A stretch of 64,000 nt of DNA. It comes from Streptococcus oralis (GTDB taxonomy: Bacteria > Bacillota > Bacilli > Lactobacillales > Streptococcaceae). Of the stretch, positions 28,382 through 37,774 are shown in pieces (position 1 is the first letter of the stretch; every line of letters starts with the position of its first letter). Where the stretch lies: the NCBI RefSeq assembly GCF_024399415.1, contig NZ_CP029257.1, positions 1,573,501 to 1,637,500 of the forward strand, given 5' to 3'. The notes under the pieces were generated by a model. That model was not told the DNA's origin. It saw nothing but the letters and a program-made list of their open reading frames with translations, and did no database searches. A program made the translations under genes and the position numbers.

Positions 28382-28410
28382 ATTATAGCGGATTTTGGGG
28401 AGTTTTTCAA
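28382..28410 (-). promoter_or_regulatory. Promoter of prfC
   Basis: Minus-strand TTGAAA, 17-base spacer, TATAAT, about 90 bases before the prfC ATG. Confidence 0.7.
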
Positions 28411-28434
28411 TTGCTCGTCTGATGAAAAGGCAAG

Positions 28435-29127
28435 CTAGAGCACAGATTGCGCCTGATTTCTCTTTTTCCACCTTTTTTTGAACAAGATATCAAAAAGAAC
28501 CAGAGCCAGTGAGAGGATGACGGACACAAGAAGGTATTTTAACCACAAGGGCGCATCTGGAATAAAAGGTGTCTTGTTTAACAAACCATAATTTCCACCC
28601 GTCACCTGATTTACCCCAACTAGAAAGAGATTGAGAATAAAGGTATAGGCTACAATCATATATTTCTTGAGCAAGGTCTTGTCATAGTGATTCATCAAGT
28701 AAATCAAGGAATTCACTAGAAGGGCATAGTGCCCAATCAAAAATGAAAAACTGGTGATATGGGGGAAATCATAGGGGTCAAAAACCGGGTAAACCAAGGC
28801 AAAGACCGCTCCACTTGCTCCTAAGAGGGCAAAATATTGCTTGCTCCGCCATTTATCTGGCAAGAAAACCACCGCAAACATAGCCAAACGGCAATGGTAA
28901 AACGGAAGGCTATTAGAAAATGGAATCCCAAAACCAACATACCAACTATATAGGGCTAGTAACTGGAGGATCTGAATCCCCTTAAACAAGCGGACAAATT
29001 TCGGATTATTGTGATAAGCAAGTGCTCCATAAATACAAAGCACTAAAGTAAGCATCATAATCCCATACCAAAAGAGGGAAATGGGAGGAGGAACCGTCTG
29101 AGATCTGGTGATAAATTGATGGAACAT
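28435..29127 (-). CDS. TIGR02206-type integral membrane protein
   Basis: A 230-residue protein with about seven hydrophobic segments. Its pattern LPFYHCRLAMFAVVFLP (around residues 74-90) and HYALLVNSLIYL (around 132-143) fits the TIGR02206 / YwaF-like family of conserved membrane proteins. No enzyme is assigned to the family. The charged KKRWKKRNQ tail is cytoplasmic by the positive-inside rule. It is a single gene between its own promoter and prfC, with no close partner. The family call is moderate. Confidence 0.7.
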   Translation of the reverse strand: MFHQFITRSQTVPPPISLFWYGIMMLTLVLCIYGALAYHNNPKFVRLFKGIQILQLLALYSWYVGFGIPFSNSLPFYHCRLAMFAVVFLPDKWRSKQYFALLGASGAVFALVYPVFDPYDFPHITSFSFLIGHYALLVNSLIYLMNHYDKTLLKKYMIVAYTFILNLFLVGVNQVTGGNYGLLNKTPFIPDAPLWLKYLLVSVILSLALVLFDILFKKRWKKRNQAQSVL

Positions 29128-29170
29128 ATTTCTATCCTAACTCTTATTTTTTCTATTCTCTAGTTTAACC

Positions 29171-29199
29171 ATTATAGCGAATTAAAAGCGATTTTTCAA
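29171..29199 (-). promoter_or_regulatory. Promoter of the TIGR02206-type gene
   Basis: Minus-strand TTGAAA, 17-base spacer, TATAAT, about 45 bases before the ATG. Confidence 0.7.
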
Positions 29200-29243
29200 T
29201 TTCTATTTCTTTTCAGTTTGGCTCCCTTATTTATAGGAAATTA

Positions 29244-29252
29244 TGGTAAAAT
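29244..29252 (+). promoter_or_regulatory. Extended -10 element of the gat operon
   Basis: TGGTAAAAT on the + strand, 40 bases before the gatC ATG. No good -35 hexamer is present at normal spacing. Confidence 0.5.
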
Positions 29253-29292
29253 AGAACAGACTAAAAATCATCATTTCACGAAAGGATGCAAG

Positions 29293-29595
29293 ATGAAAAT
29301 TACGCAAGAAGAGGTAACACACGTTGCCAATCTTTCAAAATTAAGATTCTCTGAAGAAGAAACTGCTGCCTTTGCGACAACCTTGTCTAAAATTGTTGAC
29401 ATGGTTGAATTGCTGGGCGAAGTCGACACAACTGGTGTCGCACCTACTACAACCATGGCTGACCGCAAGACCGTACTCCGCCCTGATGTGGCCGAAGAAG
29501 GAACAGACCGTGACCGCTTGTTTAAAAACGTACCTGAAAAAGAAAACTACTATATCAAGGTACCAGCTATCCTAGATGATGGAGGAGATGCCTAA
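29293..29595 (+). CDS. gatC: Asp/Glu-tRNA amidotransferase subunit C
   Basis: A 100-residue subunit that stabilises GatA in the amidotransferase converting Glu-tRNA(Gln) and Asp-tRNA(Asn) to the amide forms. It starts [23 protein letters not shown], the standard GatC opening, and ends with [17 protein letters not shown]. The ATG at 29293 follows GAAAGGA by seven bases; an in-frame ATG 25 codons upstream lies before the ribosome site and near the promoter, so I reject it. The stop overlaps the gatA start by one base. Confidence 0.95.
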   Translation: MKITQEEVTHVANLSKLRFSEEETAAFATTLSKIVDMVELLGEVDTTGVAPTTTMADRKTVLRPDVAEEGTDRDRLFKNVPEKENYYIKVPAILDDGGDA

Positions 29596-31061
29596 TGACT
29601 TTTAATAACAAAACGATTGAAGACTTGCACAACCTCCTTGTCTCTAAGGAGATTTCAGCTACTGAATTGACACAAGCCACGCTTGAAGATATCAAGTCTC
29701 GCGAGAAAGCTATCAATGCTTTTGTCACTATCGCTGAAGAACAAGCCCTTGCTCAAGCTAAAGCCGTTGATGAAGCTGGAATTGACGCGGATAATGTCCT
29801 TTCAGGAATTCCACTGGCTGTTAAGGATAATATTTCTACTGACGGCATCCTCACAACTGCTGCCTCAAAAATGCTCTACAACTACGAGCCAATCTTTGAT
29901 GCGACAGCCGTTGCCAATGCCAAAGCTAAGGGTATGATTGTTGTCGGAAAAACCAACATGGACGAATTTGCCATGGGTGGTTCTGGTGAAACTTCCCACT
30001 ACGGAGCGACTAAAAATGCTTGGGACCACAGCAAGGTTCCTGGTGGTTCATCAAGCGGTTCTGCTGCAGCTGTAGCTTCAGGGCAAGTCCGCTTGTCTCT
30101 TGGATCTGATACTGGTGGTTCCATCCGCCAACCTGCCGCCTTCAACGGGATTGTTGGTCTCAAACCAACCTACGGAACGGTTTCTCGTTTCGGTCTCATT
30201 GCCTTCGGTAGCTCATTAGACCAGATTGGACCTTTTGCACCAACTGTTAAAGAAAATGCCCTCTTGCTCAATGCGATTGCCAGCGAAGATGCTAAAGACT
30301 CTACTTCTGCTCCTGTCCGCATTGCCGACTTTACTTCAAAAATCGGCCAAGACATCAAGGGAATGAAAATTGCTTTGCCTAAGGAATACCTTGGTGAAGG
30401 GATTGACCCAGAGGTTAAGGAAACCATTCTGAATGCCGCTAAACACTTTGAAAAACTTGGTGCCATCGTCGAAGAAGTCAGCCTTCCTCACTCTAAATAC
30501 GGTGTTGCCGTTTACTACATCATCGCTTCATCAGAAGCCTCATCAAACTTGCAACGCTTTGACGGTATCCGTTATGGCTACCGCGCAGAAGATGCAAGCA
30601 ACCTTGATGAAATCTATGTAAACAGCCGTAGCCAAGGTTTCGGTGAAGAAGTGAAACGCCGTATCATGCTTGGAACATTTAGCCTTTCATCAGGTTACTA
30701 TGATGCCTATTACAAGAAGGCTGGACAAGTTCGTACCCTCATCATCCAAGATTTCGAAAACGTCTTTGCGGATTATGATTTAATCCTAGGACCAACTGCT
30801 CCAAGCGTTGCCTATGACTTGGATTCACTCAACCACGATCCAGTTGCCATGTACTTAGCTGACCTTTTGACCATCCCAGTCAACTTAGCTGGTCTTCCAG
30901 GAATTTCGATTCCTGCTGGATTTGCTCAAGGTCTCCCAGTCGGTCTCCAATTGATCGGTCCTAAATACTCAGAAGAGACTATTTACCAAGCTGCTGCTGC
31001 TTTTGAAGCGACAACAGACTACCACAAACAACAACCCGTGATTTTTGGAGGTGACAACTAA
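29595..31061 (+). CDS. gatA: Asp/Glu-tRNA amidotransferase subunit A
   Basis: A 488-residue amidase-family subunit that releases ammonia from glutamine. The Ser-cisSer-Lys triad region is present: VKDNISTDG around Lys79, and [15 protein letters not shown] with the glycine/serine-rich amidase signature followed by [16 protein letters not shown] holding the nucleophile serine. Length is normal. It lies in an overlapping gatC-gatA-gatB operon (TAATG junctions), as expected for a fixed complex. Confidence 0.97.
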   Translation: MTFNNKTIEDLHNLLVSKEISATELTQATLEDIKSREKAINAFVTIAEEQALAQAKAVDEAGIDADNVLSGIPLAVKDNISTDGILTTAASKMLYNYEPIFDATAVANAKAKGMIVVGKTNMDEFAMGGSGETSHYGATKNAWDHSKVPGGSSSGSAAAVASGQVRLSLGSDTGGSIRQPAAFNGIVGLKPTYGTVSRFGLIAFGSSLDQIGPFAPTVKENALLLNAIASEDAKDSTSAPVRIADFTSKIGQDIKGMKIALPKEYLGEGIDPEVKETILNAAKHFEKLGAIVEEVSLPHSKYGVAVYYIIASSEASSNLQRFDGIRYGYRAEDASNLDEIYVNSRSQGFGEEVKRRIMLGTFSLSSGYYDAYYKKAGQVRTLIIQDFENVFADYDLILGPTAPSVAYDLDSLNHDPVAMYLADLLTIPVNLAGLPGISIPAGFAQGLPVGLQLIGPKYSEETIYQAAAAFEATTDYHKQQPVIFGGDN

Positions 31062-32506
31062 TGAACTTTGAAACAGTCATTGGACTTGAAGTCCACGTAG
31101 AGCTCAACACCAATTCAAAAATCTTCTCACCTACTTCTGCCCACTTTGGAAATGACCAAAATGCCAACACTAACGTGATTGACTGGTCCTTCCCAGGAGT
31201 TCTGCCAGTTCTCAATAAAGGTGTTGTCGATGCCGGTATCAAGGCTGCTCTTGCCCTCAATATGGATATCCGCAAAAAGATGCACTTCGACCGCAAGAAC
31301 TACTTCTACCCTGATAATCCAAAAGCCTATCAAATTTCTCAGTTTGATGAGCCAATCGGTTTCAACGGCTGGATTGAAGTGGAGCTAGAAGACGGTACGA
31401 CTAAGAAAATCGGGATTGAACGCGCTCACTTGGAAGAAGACGCTGGTAAAAACACCCACGGTACAGATGGTTACTCTTATGTTGACCTCAACCGCCAAGG
31501 GGTGCCATTGATTGAGATTGTATCTGAGGCTGACATGCGCTCGCCAGAAGAAGCCTATGCTTATCTAACTGCCCTCAAGGAAGTCATCCAGTACGCTGGT
31601 ATTTCTGACGTTAAGATGGAAGAAGGTTCGATGCGTGTGGATGCTAACATCTCCCTTCGCCCTTATGGTCAAGAAAAATTCGGTACCAAGACTGAGTTGA
31701 AAAACCTCAACTCCTTCTCTAACGTTCGCAAGGGTCTTGAATACGAAGTCCAACGCCAGGCTGAAATTCTTCGCTCAGGTGGTCAAATTCGCCAAGAAAC
31801 ACGCCGTTACGATGAAGCCAACAAAGCAACCATCCTCATGCGTGTTAAGGAAGGCGCTGCAGACTACCGCTACTTCCCAGAACCAGACCTCCCACTCTTT
31901 GAAATCTCAGATGAGTGGATTGAGGAAATGCGTACTGAACTGCCAGAGTTTCCAAAGGAACGCCGTGCACGCTACGTTGCTGACCTTGGCTTGTCAGACT
32001 ACGATGCTAGTCAGTTGACTGCAAACAAAGTCACTTCTGACTTCTTTGAAAAAGCTGTTGCCCTCGGTGGCGATGCCAAACAAGTTTCTAACTGGCTCCA
32101 AGGTGAAGTCGCTCAGTTCTTGAACGCTGAAGGTAAGACACTGGAACAAATCGAATTAACACCAGAAAACTTGGTAGAAATGATTGCCATCATCGAAGAC
32201 GGCACGATCTCTTCTAAGATTGCCAAGAAAGTCTTTGTCCACCTGGCTAAAAATGGCGGTGGCGCGCGTGAATACGTGGAAAAAGCAGGCTTGGTGCAAA
32301 TCTCTGATCCAGATGTTCTGATTCCAATCATCCACCAAGTCTTTGCGGATAACGAAGCTGCCGTTGCCGACTTTAAATCAGGCAAACGTAACGCAGACAA
32401 GGCCTTCACAGGATTCCTTATGAAGGCAACCAAAGGACAAGCCAACCCACAAGTTGCCCTTAAACTGCTTGCGCAGGAATTGGCCAAGTTGAAAGAAAGT
32501 GAGTAA
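31061..32506 (+). CDS. gatB: Asp/Glu-tRNA amidotransferase subunit B
   Basis: A 481-residue kinase-like subunit that phosphorylates and amidates the misacylated tRNA. It starts with [16 protein letters not shown], the GatB signature. [15 protein letters not shown] and a C-terminal tail domain (about residues 330-480, helical, YqeY-like) are clear. Length is standard. Its start overlaps the gatA stop. Streptococci lack glutaminyl-tRNA synthetase, so the complex should be essential. Confidence 0.97.
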   Translation: MNFETVIGLEVHVELNTNSKIFSPTSAHFGNDQNANTNVIDWSFPGVLPVLNKGVVDAGIKAALALNMDIRKKMHFDRKNYFYPDNPKAYQISQFDEPIGFNGWIEVELEDGTTKKIGIERAHLEEDAGKNTHGTDGYSYVDLNRQGVPLIEIVSEADMRSPEEAYAYLTALKEVIQYAGISDVKMEEGSMRVDANISLRPYGQEKFGTKTELKNLNSFSNVRKGLEYEVQRQAEILRSGGQIRQETRRYDEANKATILMRVKEGAADYRYFPEPDLPLFEISDEWIEEMRTELPEFPKERRARYVADLGLSDYDASQLTANKVTSDFFEKAVALGGDAKQVSNWLQGEVAQFLNAEGKTLEQIELTPENLVEMIAIIEDGTISSKIAKKVFVHLAKNGGGAREYVEKAGLVQISDPDVLIPIIHQVFADNEAAVADFKSGKRNADKAFTGFLMKATKGQANPQVALKLLAQELAKLKESE

Positions 32507-32563
32507 TTTACTCTTTAAACACTTTTTTCTACTTTTAAGACGAGAATGAGACAAGGAGAATAA

Positions 32564-32959
32564 ATGAACAAATTTTTACGATTGCTATTTGTCTTAGTCA
32601 TCATCGCTATGTTAGGCGCTTCTATACTACAAATTTTCTTTCCATCGTACATGGGAAGCCACTCCGGGTACGGAATATCTGCTGGTTGGCAACGAGAAAT
32701 TGGAATATGGAATTTAGCTGTATTGATTATTATTCTCGCTATCAATATTAAATACGATTGGTTCTATCTACGAATCGCACTTCTTGCTCTCATTATTGGC
32801 GGAATTGGAATAGGAACAAATCACTTACTCAATTATATGGAGTATCACTCTCCTGTAAATGCTATCGGTGCTTTTGAAAATTACTTGCTAGCAATAGGGT
32901 GGATTGTGGGATGGCTCATCGAGCGCCATTCCATAAAGAAGCTAAATGCTAGTAAATAA
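32564..32959 (+). CDS. Small four-helix membrane protein, unknown function
   Basis: A 131-residue protein with about four hydrophobic segments (near residues 5-27, 47-60, 66-85 and 104-120) and a basic C-terminal tail (HSIKKLNASK). The ribosome site AAGGAG is five bases before the ATG. I do not recognise a family motif. It lies 57 bases after gatB and about 100 bases before the signal-peptide/zinc-ribbon protein, and may be unrelated to either. The conserved-looking GSHSGYGISAGWQREIG loop between helices one and two might be diagnostic in a search. Confidence 0.6.
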   Translation: MNKFLRLLFVLVIIAMLGASILQIFFPSYMGSHSGYGISAGWQREIGIWNLAVLIIILAINIKYDWFYLRIALLALIIGGIGIGTNHLLNYMEYHSPVNAIGAFENYLLAIGWIVGWLIERHSIKKLNASK

Positions 32960-33057
32960 CGCCTAGTATATCTTAGATGATTTTTAAAGGTTATTAATAG
33001 TTTAATAATCATTCGAATTCAGAATTCTACCTTTTCAATCATATAGTTAGGAGACAC

Positions 33058-34014
33058 ATGAAAAAGTTTTATGCTCTTTTAATGACCTGTTTATTACTTG
33101 TTTTTCTATCCGTGCCTCAAATCGTTGATGCGGGTGTCGGACATTCCAGAAGTGGAGGGAGCAGCCGCAGTAGCTCCAGAAGTAGCAGCCGCTCAAGTGG
33201 AGGTGGAAGTCGTTCTGGTGGCTCATCCTACCACTACTACCGCTCTGGATATGGATCATCCTCTGACAGTTCTGCTAGCTCTCCCTATCTAGGATTTATG
33301 TTCATATTAGTCGGAGGAATCATACTAGTTGTTATCGTTAAATCCTTGCAGAATAAGTCTGGAGATTCGAGTTCAACCTACACTAGTAATGATTATCAAA
33401 CGCTCCATCGTCGAGTTGAACATAACACACTGGCCATTAGTCGTGTGAAATACGGGGATCCTAACTTTGACGCGGAAGCCTTCACATCTTGGGTTAAGGA
33501 AGTCTACCTTAAATTGCAGGTTGCCTGGACTGAGAAAAATTGGAACTCTGTCCGCGCTTTGGAAAGTACCAGTCTCTACTCTCAACATAGCACCCAACTC
33601 GAAGACCATATTCGTGCTAAAACAACTAATGTTTTAGAGAAAGTTTGTATCGAAAATGTTCGCATCAAGGAATTCATTGAAAATCCTGACGGAAACGATA
33701 CCTTAGTGGTGATCCTGTCATCTACCTTGCGGGACTATGTCATTGACGATGAGACTCGCCGTGTCCTTGAAGGAGACCCTAAAAAAGATCTCTTCACCGT
33801 GTATCAATTGAACTTTATCCGTCAACACGGTAGCCAAACGCAAGCAGTCACTCCAGACGAAGTTGTGAGCGACCACTGTCCAAACTGTGGCGCCCCATTG
33901 AAAATCTCTGCAGTTAGTGAGTGCGACTACTGTGGTGCCAATCTCTCTCGCAGTCCAAACCAATGGGTACTCGATACCTATGATGTTGTGGATGAAGACG
34001 AGCTTTATAATTAG
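33058..34014 (+). CDS. TIM44-like domain protein with Ser/Gly-rich region and zinc ribbon
   Basis: A 318-residue protein. Residues 1-25 are a signal peptide or signal anchor (LLMTCLLLVFLSVPQIVDA). Residues 26-75 are rich in Ser/Gly/Arg. A membrane helix spans about 79-98, residues 115-265 form a mixed domain with the TIM44-like pattern (FTSWVKEVYLKLQVAWTEKN), and a four-cysteine zinc ribbon follows (CPNCG...CDYCG, about 280-300). The role is unknown. It ends 8 bases before an SPFH-domain gene, and the pair suggests a membrane-associated complex. A related SPFH/zinc-ribbon pairing is found in the B. subtilis ydj phage-shock-type operon; the parallel is inference. Confidence 0.7.
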   Translation: MKKFYALLMTCLLLVFLSVPQIVDAGVGHSRSGGSSRSSSRSSSRSSGGGSRSGGSSYHYYRSGYGSSSDSSASSPYLGFMFILVGGIILVVIVKSLQNKSGDSSSTYTSNDYQTLHRRVEHNTLAISRVKYGDPNFDAEAFTSWVKEVYLKLQVAWTEKNWNSVRALESTSLYSQHSTQLEDHIRAKTTNVLEKVCIENVRIKEFIENPDGNDTLVVILSSTLRDYVIDDETRRVLEGDPKKDLFTVYQLNFIRQHGSQTQAVTPDEVVSDHCPNCGAPLKISAVSECDYCGANLSRSPNQWVLDTYDVVDEDELYN

Positions 34015-34022
34015 GAGGAATT

Positions 34023-35150
34023 ATGGGATTTATACGTGCAGCCTTATCAGCAGGCTTAAATAGTTTTAATGATAGTAAATTCAAGGAAGCCATTGTCCTT
34101 CCAGATAATGTCTCTGGCGACGCCTTGGCCGTCAAAGGTCAATTACTCACAAAAGACCCAGATGGACGTTCTCGTCACAGCAATCAAAATACTGGACTTT
34201 TGTCAGATGGCAGTGTGGTTATCGTTCCTCAAGGTTATACCGCTGTTTTGGTAAACAACGGTACCTTCCTTGGTGAAGTCCTCGAAGCAGGTAGCCACGA
34301 ATGGCAAGCTGGTGATAACGCCTGGCTCCTTGAAAAAGGTGGTTTAAAAGGCACTTGGGAAAACTTTAAAAACCGTTTCTCTTTTGGTGGACAAGTCATC
34401 ACCCAACAGGAAATTATCTTTATCCGCATGCAACCTATTGCAGGTAATAAGTTCGGCACACAAAATGCGGTCGAATATTTCAGCGAACGTTACCAACAAC
34501 TGCTCAACATCCGTTTTTATGGCTTGTTTGATGTAAAAATAGCAGATCCAGTCCTCTTCTACGTGAGTTCTGTTAGCCGTCAAATTACTGACGGACAGCC
34601 ATTTACTCTCCAAGATGTAGCTCAAGGAACGCTCCGTCAAAATATCGCACCGAAAATCGCGATTGCCATTGCCAAATATACCAACGAAAACAAGGTTGAT
34701 ATCTATAGCCTCAATGCCAATCAAGACACCTTTAACGAACTCGCTAAACAAGAGGTCAACAAGGTTTGGACAGGCCTCTACGGGATTGAAGCCACCAATA
34801 TCTTGCTTGAAGACCTCAGCTACGACCAAGAAAGTCTTGATATCGTTCGCAAGCTTGATAGTGAGCTCGTGGCAATGAAGTACAACACGATTGAAATCGA
34901 AGAACGCCGTGCTCGCAATGAAGCGCTCATTGCTGCAGCTGCCAACGAAGGGAATGGCAATGGGATGAACATGTTTATGGGCATGAATCTTGGCCAAACT
35001 CTGGGTGGTCAACTAAGCCAACAAGTTCAAAATCAAGCACCGGCTCAAAACACTGGACAAACTGCCAGCAAGAATTTTTACATCGAAGTCGATGGAAAAT
35101 ACGTCCTCGTTACTAAAGACGAAGATGGAAATATCGTACCAGTCAACTAA
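34023..35150 (+). CDS. SPFH-domain (virion core protein-like, YdjI-like) protein
   Basis: A 375-residue soluble protein without a membrane helix. It has VVIVPQGYTAVLVNNGTFLGEV early on, then a band-7/SPFH-type core (about residues 90-290, including NRFSFGGQVITQQEIIFIRMQP and LEDLSYDQESLDIVRKLDSE). The C-terminus is Met/Gly/Gln-rich (MNMFMGMNLGQTLGG), followed by a short ordered end. This matches the 'SPFH domain / virion core protein' family of B. subtilis YdjI, which helps place a phage-shock protein on the membrane. It is translated directly after the TIM44-like/zinc-ribbon gene with AGGAGGAA as ribosome site. No PspA gene is adjacent. Confidence 0.75.
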   Translation: MGFIRAALSAGLNSFNDSKFKEAIVLPDNVSGDALAVKGQLLTKDPDGRSRHSNQNTGLLSDGSVVIVPQGYTAVLVNNGTFLGEVLEAGSHEWQAGDNAWLLEKGGLKGTWENFKNRFSFGGQVITQQEIIFIRMQPIAGNKFGTQNAVEYFSERYQQLLNIRFYGLFDVKIADPVLFYVSSVSRQITDGQPFTLQDVAQGTLRQNIAPKIAIAIAKYTNENKVDIYSLNANQDTFNELAKQEVNKVWTGLYGIEATNILLEDLSYDQESLDIVRKLDSELVAMKYNTIEIEERRARNEALIAAAANEGNGNGMNMFMGMNLGQTLGGQLSQQVQNQAPAQNTGQTASKNFYIEVDGKYVLVTKDEDGNIVPVN

Positions 35151-35168
35151 TTAAGCTCCTTCTGACAT

Positions 35169-35197
35169 TTGAGTAATGTTGTCTTTTATGGTACAAT
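35169..35197 (+). promoter_or_regulatory. Promoter of efp
   Basis: TTGAGT, 17-base spacer, TACAAT with an extended TGG, 34 bases before the efp ATG. Confidence 0.7.
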
Positions 35198-35230
35198 AAA
35201 GAGTAAATTATTTATTAAAGAGGTAAAAAC

Positions 35231-35791
35231 ATGATTGAAGCAAGTAAATTAAAGGCTGGTATGACCTTTGAAACAGCTGACGGAAAATTGATCCGCGTTT
35301 TGGAAGCTAGCCACCACAAACCAGGTAAAGGAAATACAATCATGCGTATGAAATTGCGTGATGTCCGTACTGGTTCTACATTTGACACAAGCTACCGTCC
35401 AGAGGAAAAATTTGAACAAGCCATCATCGAGACTGTCCCAGCTCAATACTTGTACAAAATGGATGACACAGCCTACTTCATGAATACAGAAACTTACGAC
35501 CAATACGAAATCCCTGTAGTCAACGTTGAAAACGAATTGCTTTACATTCTTGAAAACTCAGAAGTGAAGATCCAATTCTACGGAACTGAAGTGATTGGTG
35601 TTACCGTTCCTACTACTGTCGAATTGACAGTTGCAGAAACTCAACCATCTATCAAAGGTGCTACTGTTACAGGTTCTGGTAAACCAGCAACGATGGAAAC
35701 TGGACTTGTCGTAAACGTTCCAGACTTCATCGAAGCAGGACAAAAACTCGTTATCAACACTGCAGAAGGAACTTACGTTTCTCGTGCCTAA
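35231..35791 (+). CDS. efp: Translation elongation factor P
   Basis: A 186-residue EF-P that relieves ribosome stalling at polyproline. Three β-barrel domains fit the length. The modification loop reads HHKPGKGNT (Lys at about position 32), which is a lysine type. The C-terminal signature region [23 protein letters not shown] is complete. It is first in a short run efp, Asp23/Gls24-family gene, nusB, a conserved streptococcal order. Confidence 0.97.
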   Translation: MIEASKLKAGMTFETADGKLIRVLEASHHKPGKGNTIMRMKLRDVRTGSTFDTSYRPEEKFEQAIIETVPAQYLYKMDDTAYFMNTETYDQYEIPVVNVENELLYILENSEVKIQFYGTEVIGVTVPTTVELTVAETQPSIKGATVTGSGKPATMETGLVVNVPDFIEAGQKLVINTAEGTYVSRA

Positions 35792-35812
35792 TCTCTAGAA
35801 AGAGGTCATTCT

Positions 35813-36202
35813 ATGGGAATTGAAGAACAACTTGGCGAAATCGTTATCGCCCCACGTGTACTTGAAAAAATCATTGCTATTGCTACTGCAAAAGTAGAGG
35901 GTGTACACTCTTTTTCAAACAAATCAGTATCTGACACCCTTTCAAAACTTTCTCTTGGCCGTGGTGTTTATCTTAAAAACGTGGACGAAGAGCTCACAGC
36001 AGATATCTATCTCTACCTTGAGTACGGAGTAAAAGTTCCTAAGGTAGCTGTTGCTATCCAGAAAGCTGTTAAAGATGCCGTCCGCAATATGGCTGATGTA
36101 GAACTCGCTGCTATCAATATTCACGTTGCAGGTATCGTTGCAGATAAAACACCAAAACCAGAATTGAAAGATCTATTTGACGAGGACTTCCTCAATGACT
36201 AG
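35813..36202 (+). CDS. Asp23/Gls24 family envelope stress response protein
   Basis: A 129-residue protein of the Asp23/Gls24 (DUF322) family: IAPRVLEKIIAIATAKVEGVHSF near the start and VKVPKVAVAIQKAVKDAV in the middle are typical. Family members sit at or near the membrane and are linked to cell-envelope homeostasis. This is the short YqhY-type member that bacilli and streptococci keep next to nusB (and often near acetyl-CoA carboxylase genes), and accA-accD are indeed about 2.5 kb away. Its stop overlaps the start of nusB. Confidence 0.9.
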   Translation: MGIEEQLGEIVIAPRVLEKIIAIATAKVEGVHSFSNKSVSDTLSKLSLGRGVYLKNVDEELTADIYLYLEYGVKVPKVAVAIQKAVKDAVRNMADVELAAINIHVAGIVADKTPKPELKDLFDEDFLND

Positions 36203-36617
36203 TCCACTATTAGAATCTAGACGCCAACTCCGTAAATGCGCTTTTCAAGCTCTCATGAGTCTTGAATTCGGTACGGATGTCGAAACTGCTTGTCGTTTCG
36301 CCTATACTCATGATCGTGAAGATACGGATGTGCAACTTCCAGCCTTTTTGACAGAGCTAGTTTCTGGTGTTCAGACTAAAAAGGAAGAACTAGACAAGCA
36401 AATCACACAGCATTTAAAAGCAGGTTGGACCATCGAGCGTTTAACACTCGTGGAGAGAAACCTCCTTCGCTTGGGAGTCTTTGAAATCACTTCATTTGAC
36501 ACCCCACAGTTGGTGGCGGTTAATGAAGCTATTGAGCTTGCAAAGGACTTCTCAGATCAAAAATCTGCCCGTTTTATCAACGGACTACTCAGCCAGTTTG
36601 TAACAGAAGAACAGTAA
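36195..36617 (+). CDS. nusB: Transcription antitermination factor NusB
   Basis: A 140-residue RNA-binding helical protein of the rRNA antitermination complex. It starts MTSPLLESRRQLRKCAFQALMSL and ends with FDTPQLVAVNEAIELAKDFSDQKSARFINGLL, the NusB signature. The ATG at 36195 overlaps the previous gene's stop by 8 bases; an upstream in-frame ATG lies well inside that gene and is rejected. A strong terminator follows. Confidence 0.95.
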   Translation: MTSPLLESRRQLRKCAFQALMSLEFGTDVETACRFAYTHDREDTDVQLPAFLTELVSGVQTKKEELDKQITQHLKAGWTIERLTLVERNLLRLGVFEITSFDTPQLVAVNEAIELAKDFSDQKSARFINGLLSQFVTEEQ

Positions 36618-36618
36618 A

Positions 36619-36656
36619 AAGAAAAAGTGTTTGACAATTATCAAACACTTTTTCTT
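36619..36656. terminator. Bidirectional intrinsic terminator between nusB and the CPBP gene
   Basis: Stem of 13 bp (AAAAAGTGTTTGA / TCAAACACTTTTT), loop CAATTA, with T runs both ways. The same hairpin recurs after the second CPBP gene. Confidence 0.88.
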
Positions 36657-36665
36657 TGACTCCTA

Positions 36666-37391
36666 CTATCTAAAAAAATGATAATAGACATAATTATAAA
36701 CAAAAATCCAGATGGGTTTTGCATAAATGAGAAAGTTGAAAAAACTATGGCACAGGATGGTGATTTTTAGGTTCTTTGTCCAACGGTAGACAAGGGCATA
36801 GAAGAAACCACCTAAACTATAAATAATCAAACTGATAGGATCTCGGTGAGTTAGGATCAAATGACTAAGTCCAAAGATGAGAGCAGATAGGATAACATCC
36901 AGATAGTACTTGGACTGGGGGAAAAAGGTATTCATAAAATACCCTCTATGAATCAGTTCCTCTAATATAGGTGCGACGACTACTGTTAAACTAAAACTGA
37001 GAACAGTTGATAGAAAAGTTGGTTGCCCATTGGAGTATAGAATCGAAAGAAGATCTTGAAAGATATACTTGTTATCAATTAGGTGATGAAACTGTAACTG
37101 AAAAGCATCCACCAATTGACGATCAAAATAAGTAGCCACTAGACCAACTACAAGGTAAAAGAATCTTGACTTCTTTGAACCCTTTTTTTCAAAAATATAG
37201 AGCATCTCTTTCTTTTTGAGCCAGTAGATAAATAATAGCAAAAGAGCTATTACTTCAACTGTTAAAAAGATAGAATAGCCATCTATCCCCCATCCTAAAA
37301 ACTTAGTTAGATGCAAAATCCCTAACTCTGGTAGATAAATCGATAGAAATACCAGTGATGTATAGACTCCCAAATGCCCTAGTTTTTTCAT
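36666..37391 (-). CDS. CPBP family intramembrane metalloprotease (downstream copy)
   Basis: A 241-residue membrane protein with about seven hydrophobic segments. The protease motifs are intact: EELIHRGYF (Glu144, Glu145, Arg149), FGLSHLILTH (His177) and CHSFFNF (His215, Asn219). CPBP (Abi) proteins include Rce1-like proteases and, in lactic acid bacteria, self-immunity proteins for class II bacteriocins. It begins 27 bases after the stop of a double-glycine peptide gene, so it probably protects against, or processes, that peptide. AAGGGG precedes the ATG. It is a paralogue of the gene at 37821. Confidence 0.85.
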   Translation of the reverse strand: MKKLGHLGVYTSLVFLSIYLPELGILHLTKFLGWGIDGYSIFLTVEVIALLLLFIYWLKKKEMLYIFEKKGSKKSRFFYLVVGLVATYFDRQLVDAFQLQFHHLIDNKYIFQDLLSILYSNGQPTFLSTVLSFSLTVVVAPILEELIHRGYFMNTFFPQSKYYLDVILSALIFGLSHLILTHRDPISLIIYSLGGFFYALVYRWTKNLKITILCHSFFNFLIYAKPIWIFVYNYVYYHFFR

Positions 37392-37417
37392 ACTTACCCC
37401 TTTAAATTATTAGACTA

Positions 37418-37600
37418 TTAAGGTATAATTCCGTAACCATAACCAGTCATTCTATTACGTATTGTACTCGAATCAGTTGCAATGCTATAAGCATAAGGCC
37501 AACTCCAATTTATATCATCAACCAACCAAATCATGCCACCACCTGAGGCTTGTTCTAAGTCTTCAGTTGAAAGAGCTGTAAATGTTTCTGTACCTGTCAT
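37418..37600 (-). CDS. Double-glycine leader peptide (putative bacteriocin/pheromone precursor)
   Basis: A 60-residue precursor. The leader ends ALSTEDLEQASGG with Leu at -12 and -7, Ser at -11, Ala at -4 and Gly-Gly at -2/-1, the pattern recognised by C39-peptidase ABC exporters. The mature part would be 39 residues starting GMIWLVDDINWSWPYAY, rich in Trp and Tyr, without cysteine, ending GYGYGIIP. A perfect AAGGAGG eight bases before the ATG at 37600 fixes the start; an earlier in-frame ATG would hide the leader. The next gene is a CPBP protease, a common bacteriocin immunity type. No transporter gene is present here, so export would depend on one elsewhere. I recognise no known bacteriocin. 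Confidence 0.8.
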   Translation of the reverse strand: MTGTETFTALSTEDLEQASGGGMIWLVDDINWSWPYAYSIATDSSTIRNRMTGYGYGIIP

Positions 37601-37664
37601 TGCAAGTACCTCCTTAAAATAAATTTTTGTAAGCTTACATCTACAGTATACATCTTTTTTGTCT

Positions 37665-37693
37665 ATTTTATAGCCTATCTCCTCAACTGTCAA
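37665..37693 (-). promoter_or_regulatory. Promoter of the peptide-CPBP unit
   Basis: Minus-strand TTGACA, 17-base spacer, TAAAAT (or TATAAA at 15), 65 bases before the peptide ATG. I see no ComE/BlpR-type direct repeat. Confidence 0.65.
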
Positions 37694-37774
37694 ATTTTCA
37701 TCCTAAACGGTAGCTTTACTAATTGAGAAATAAGAAATTGATAAAAGAGATTTCTCTATCTTCCCATCAAATTA

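Noticed and set aside
29218-29292. In-frame extension of gatC by 25 codons
   Set aside because: It overlaps the promoter; the later ATG has the ribosome site and the conserved GatC start.
37601-37693. Upstream extension of the double-glycine peptide to 91 codons
   Set aside because: It would cover the promoter and ribosome site and hide the leader; the ATG at 37600 has a perfect AAGGAGG.
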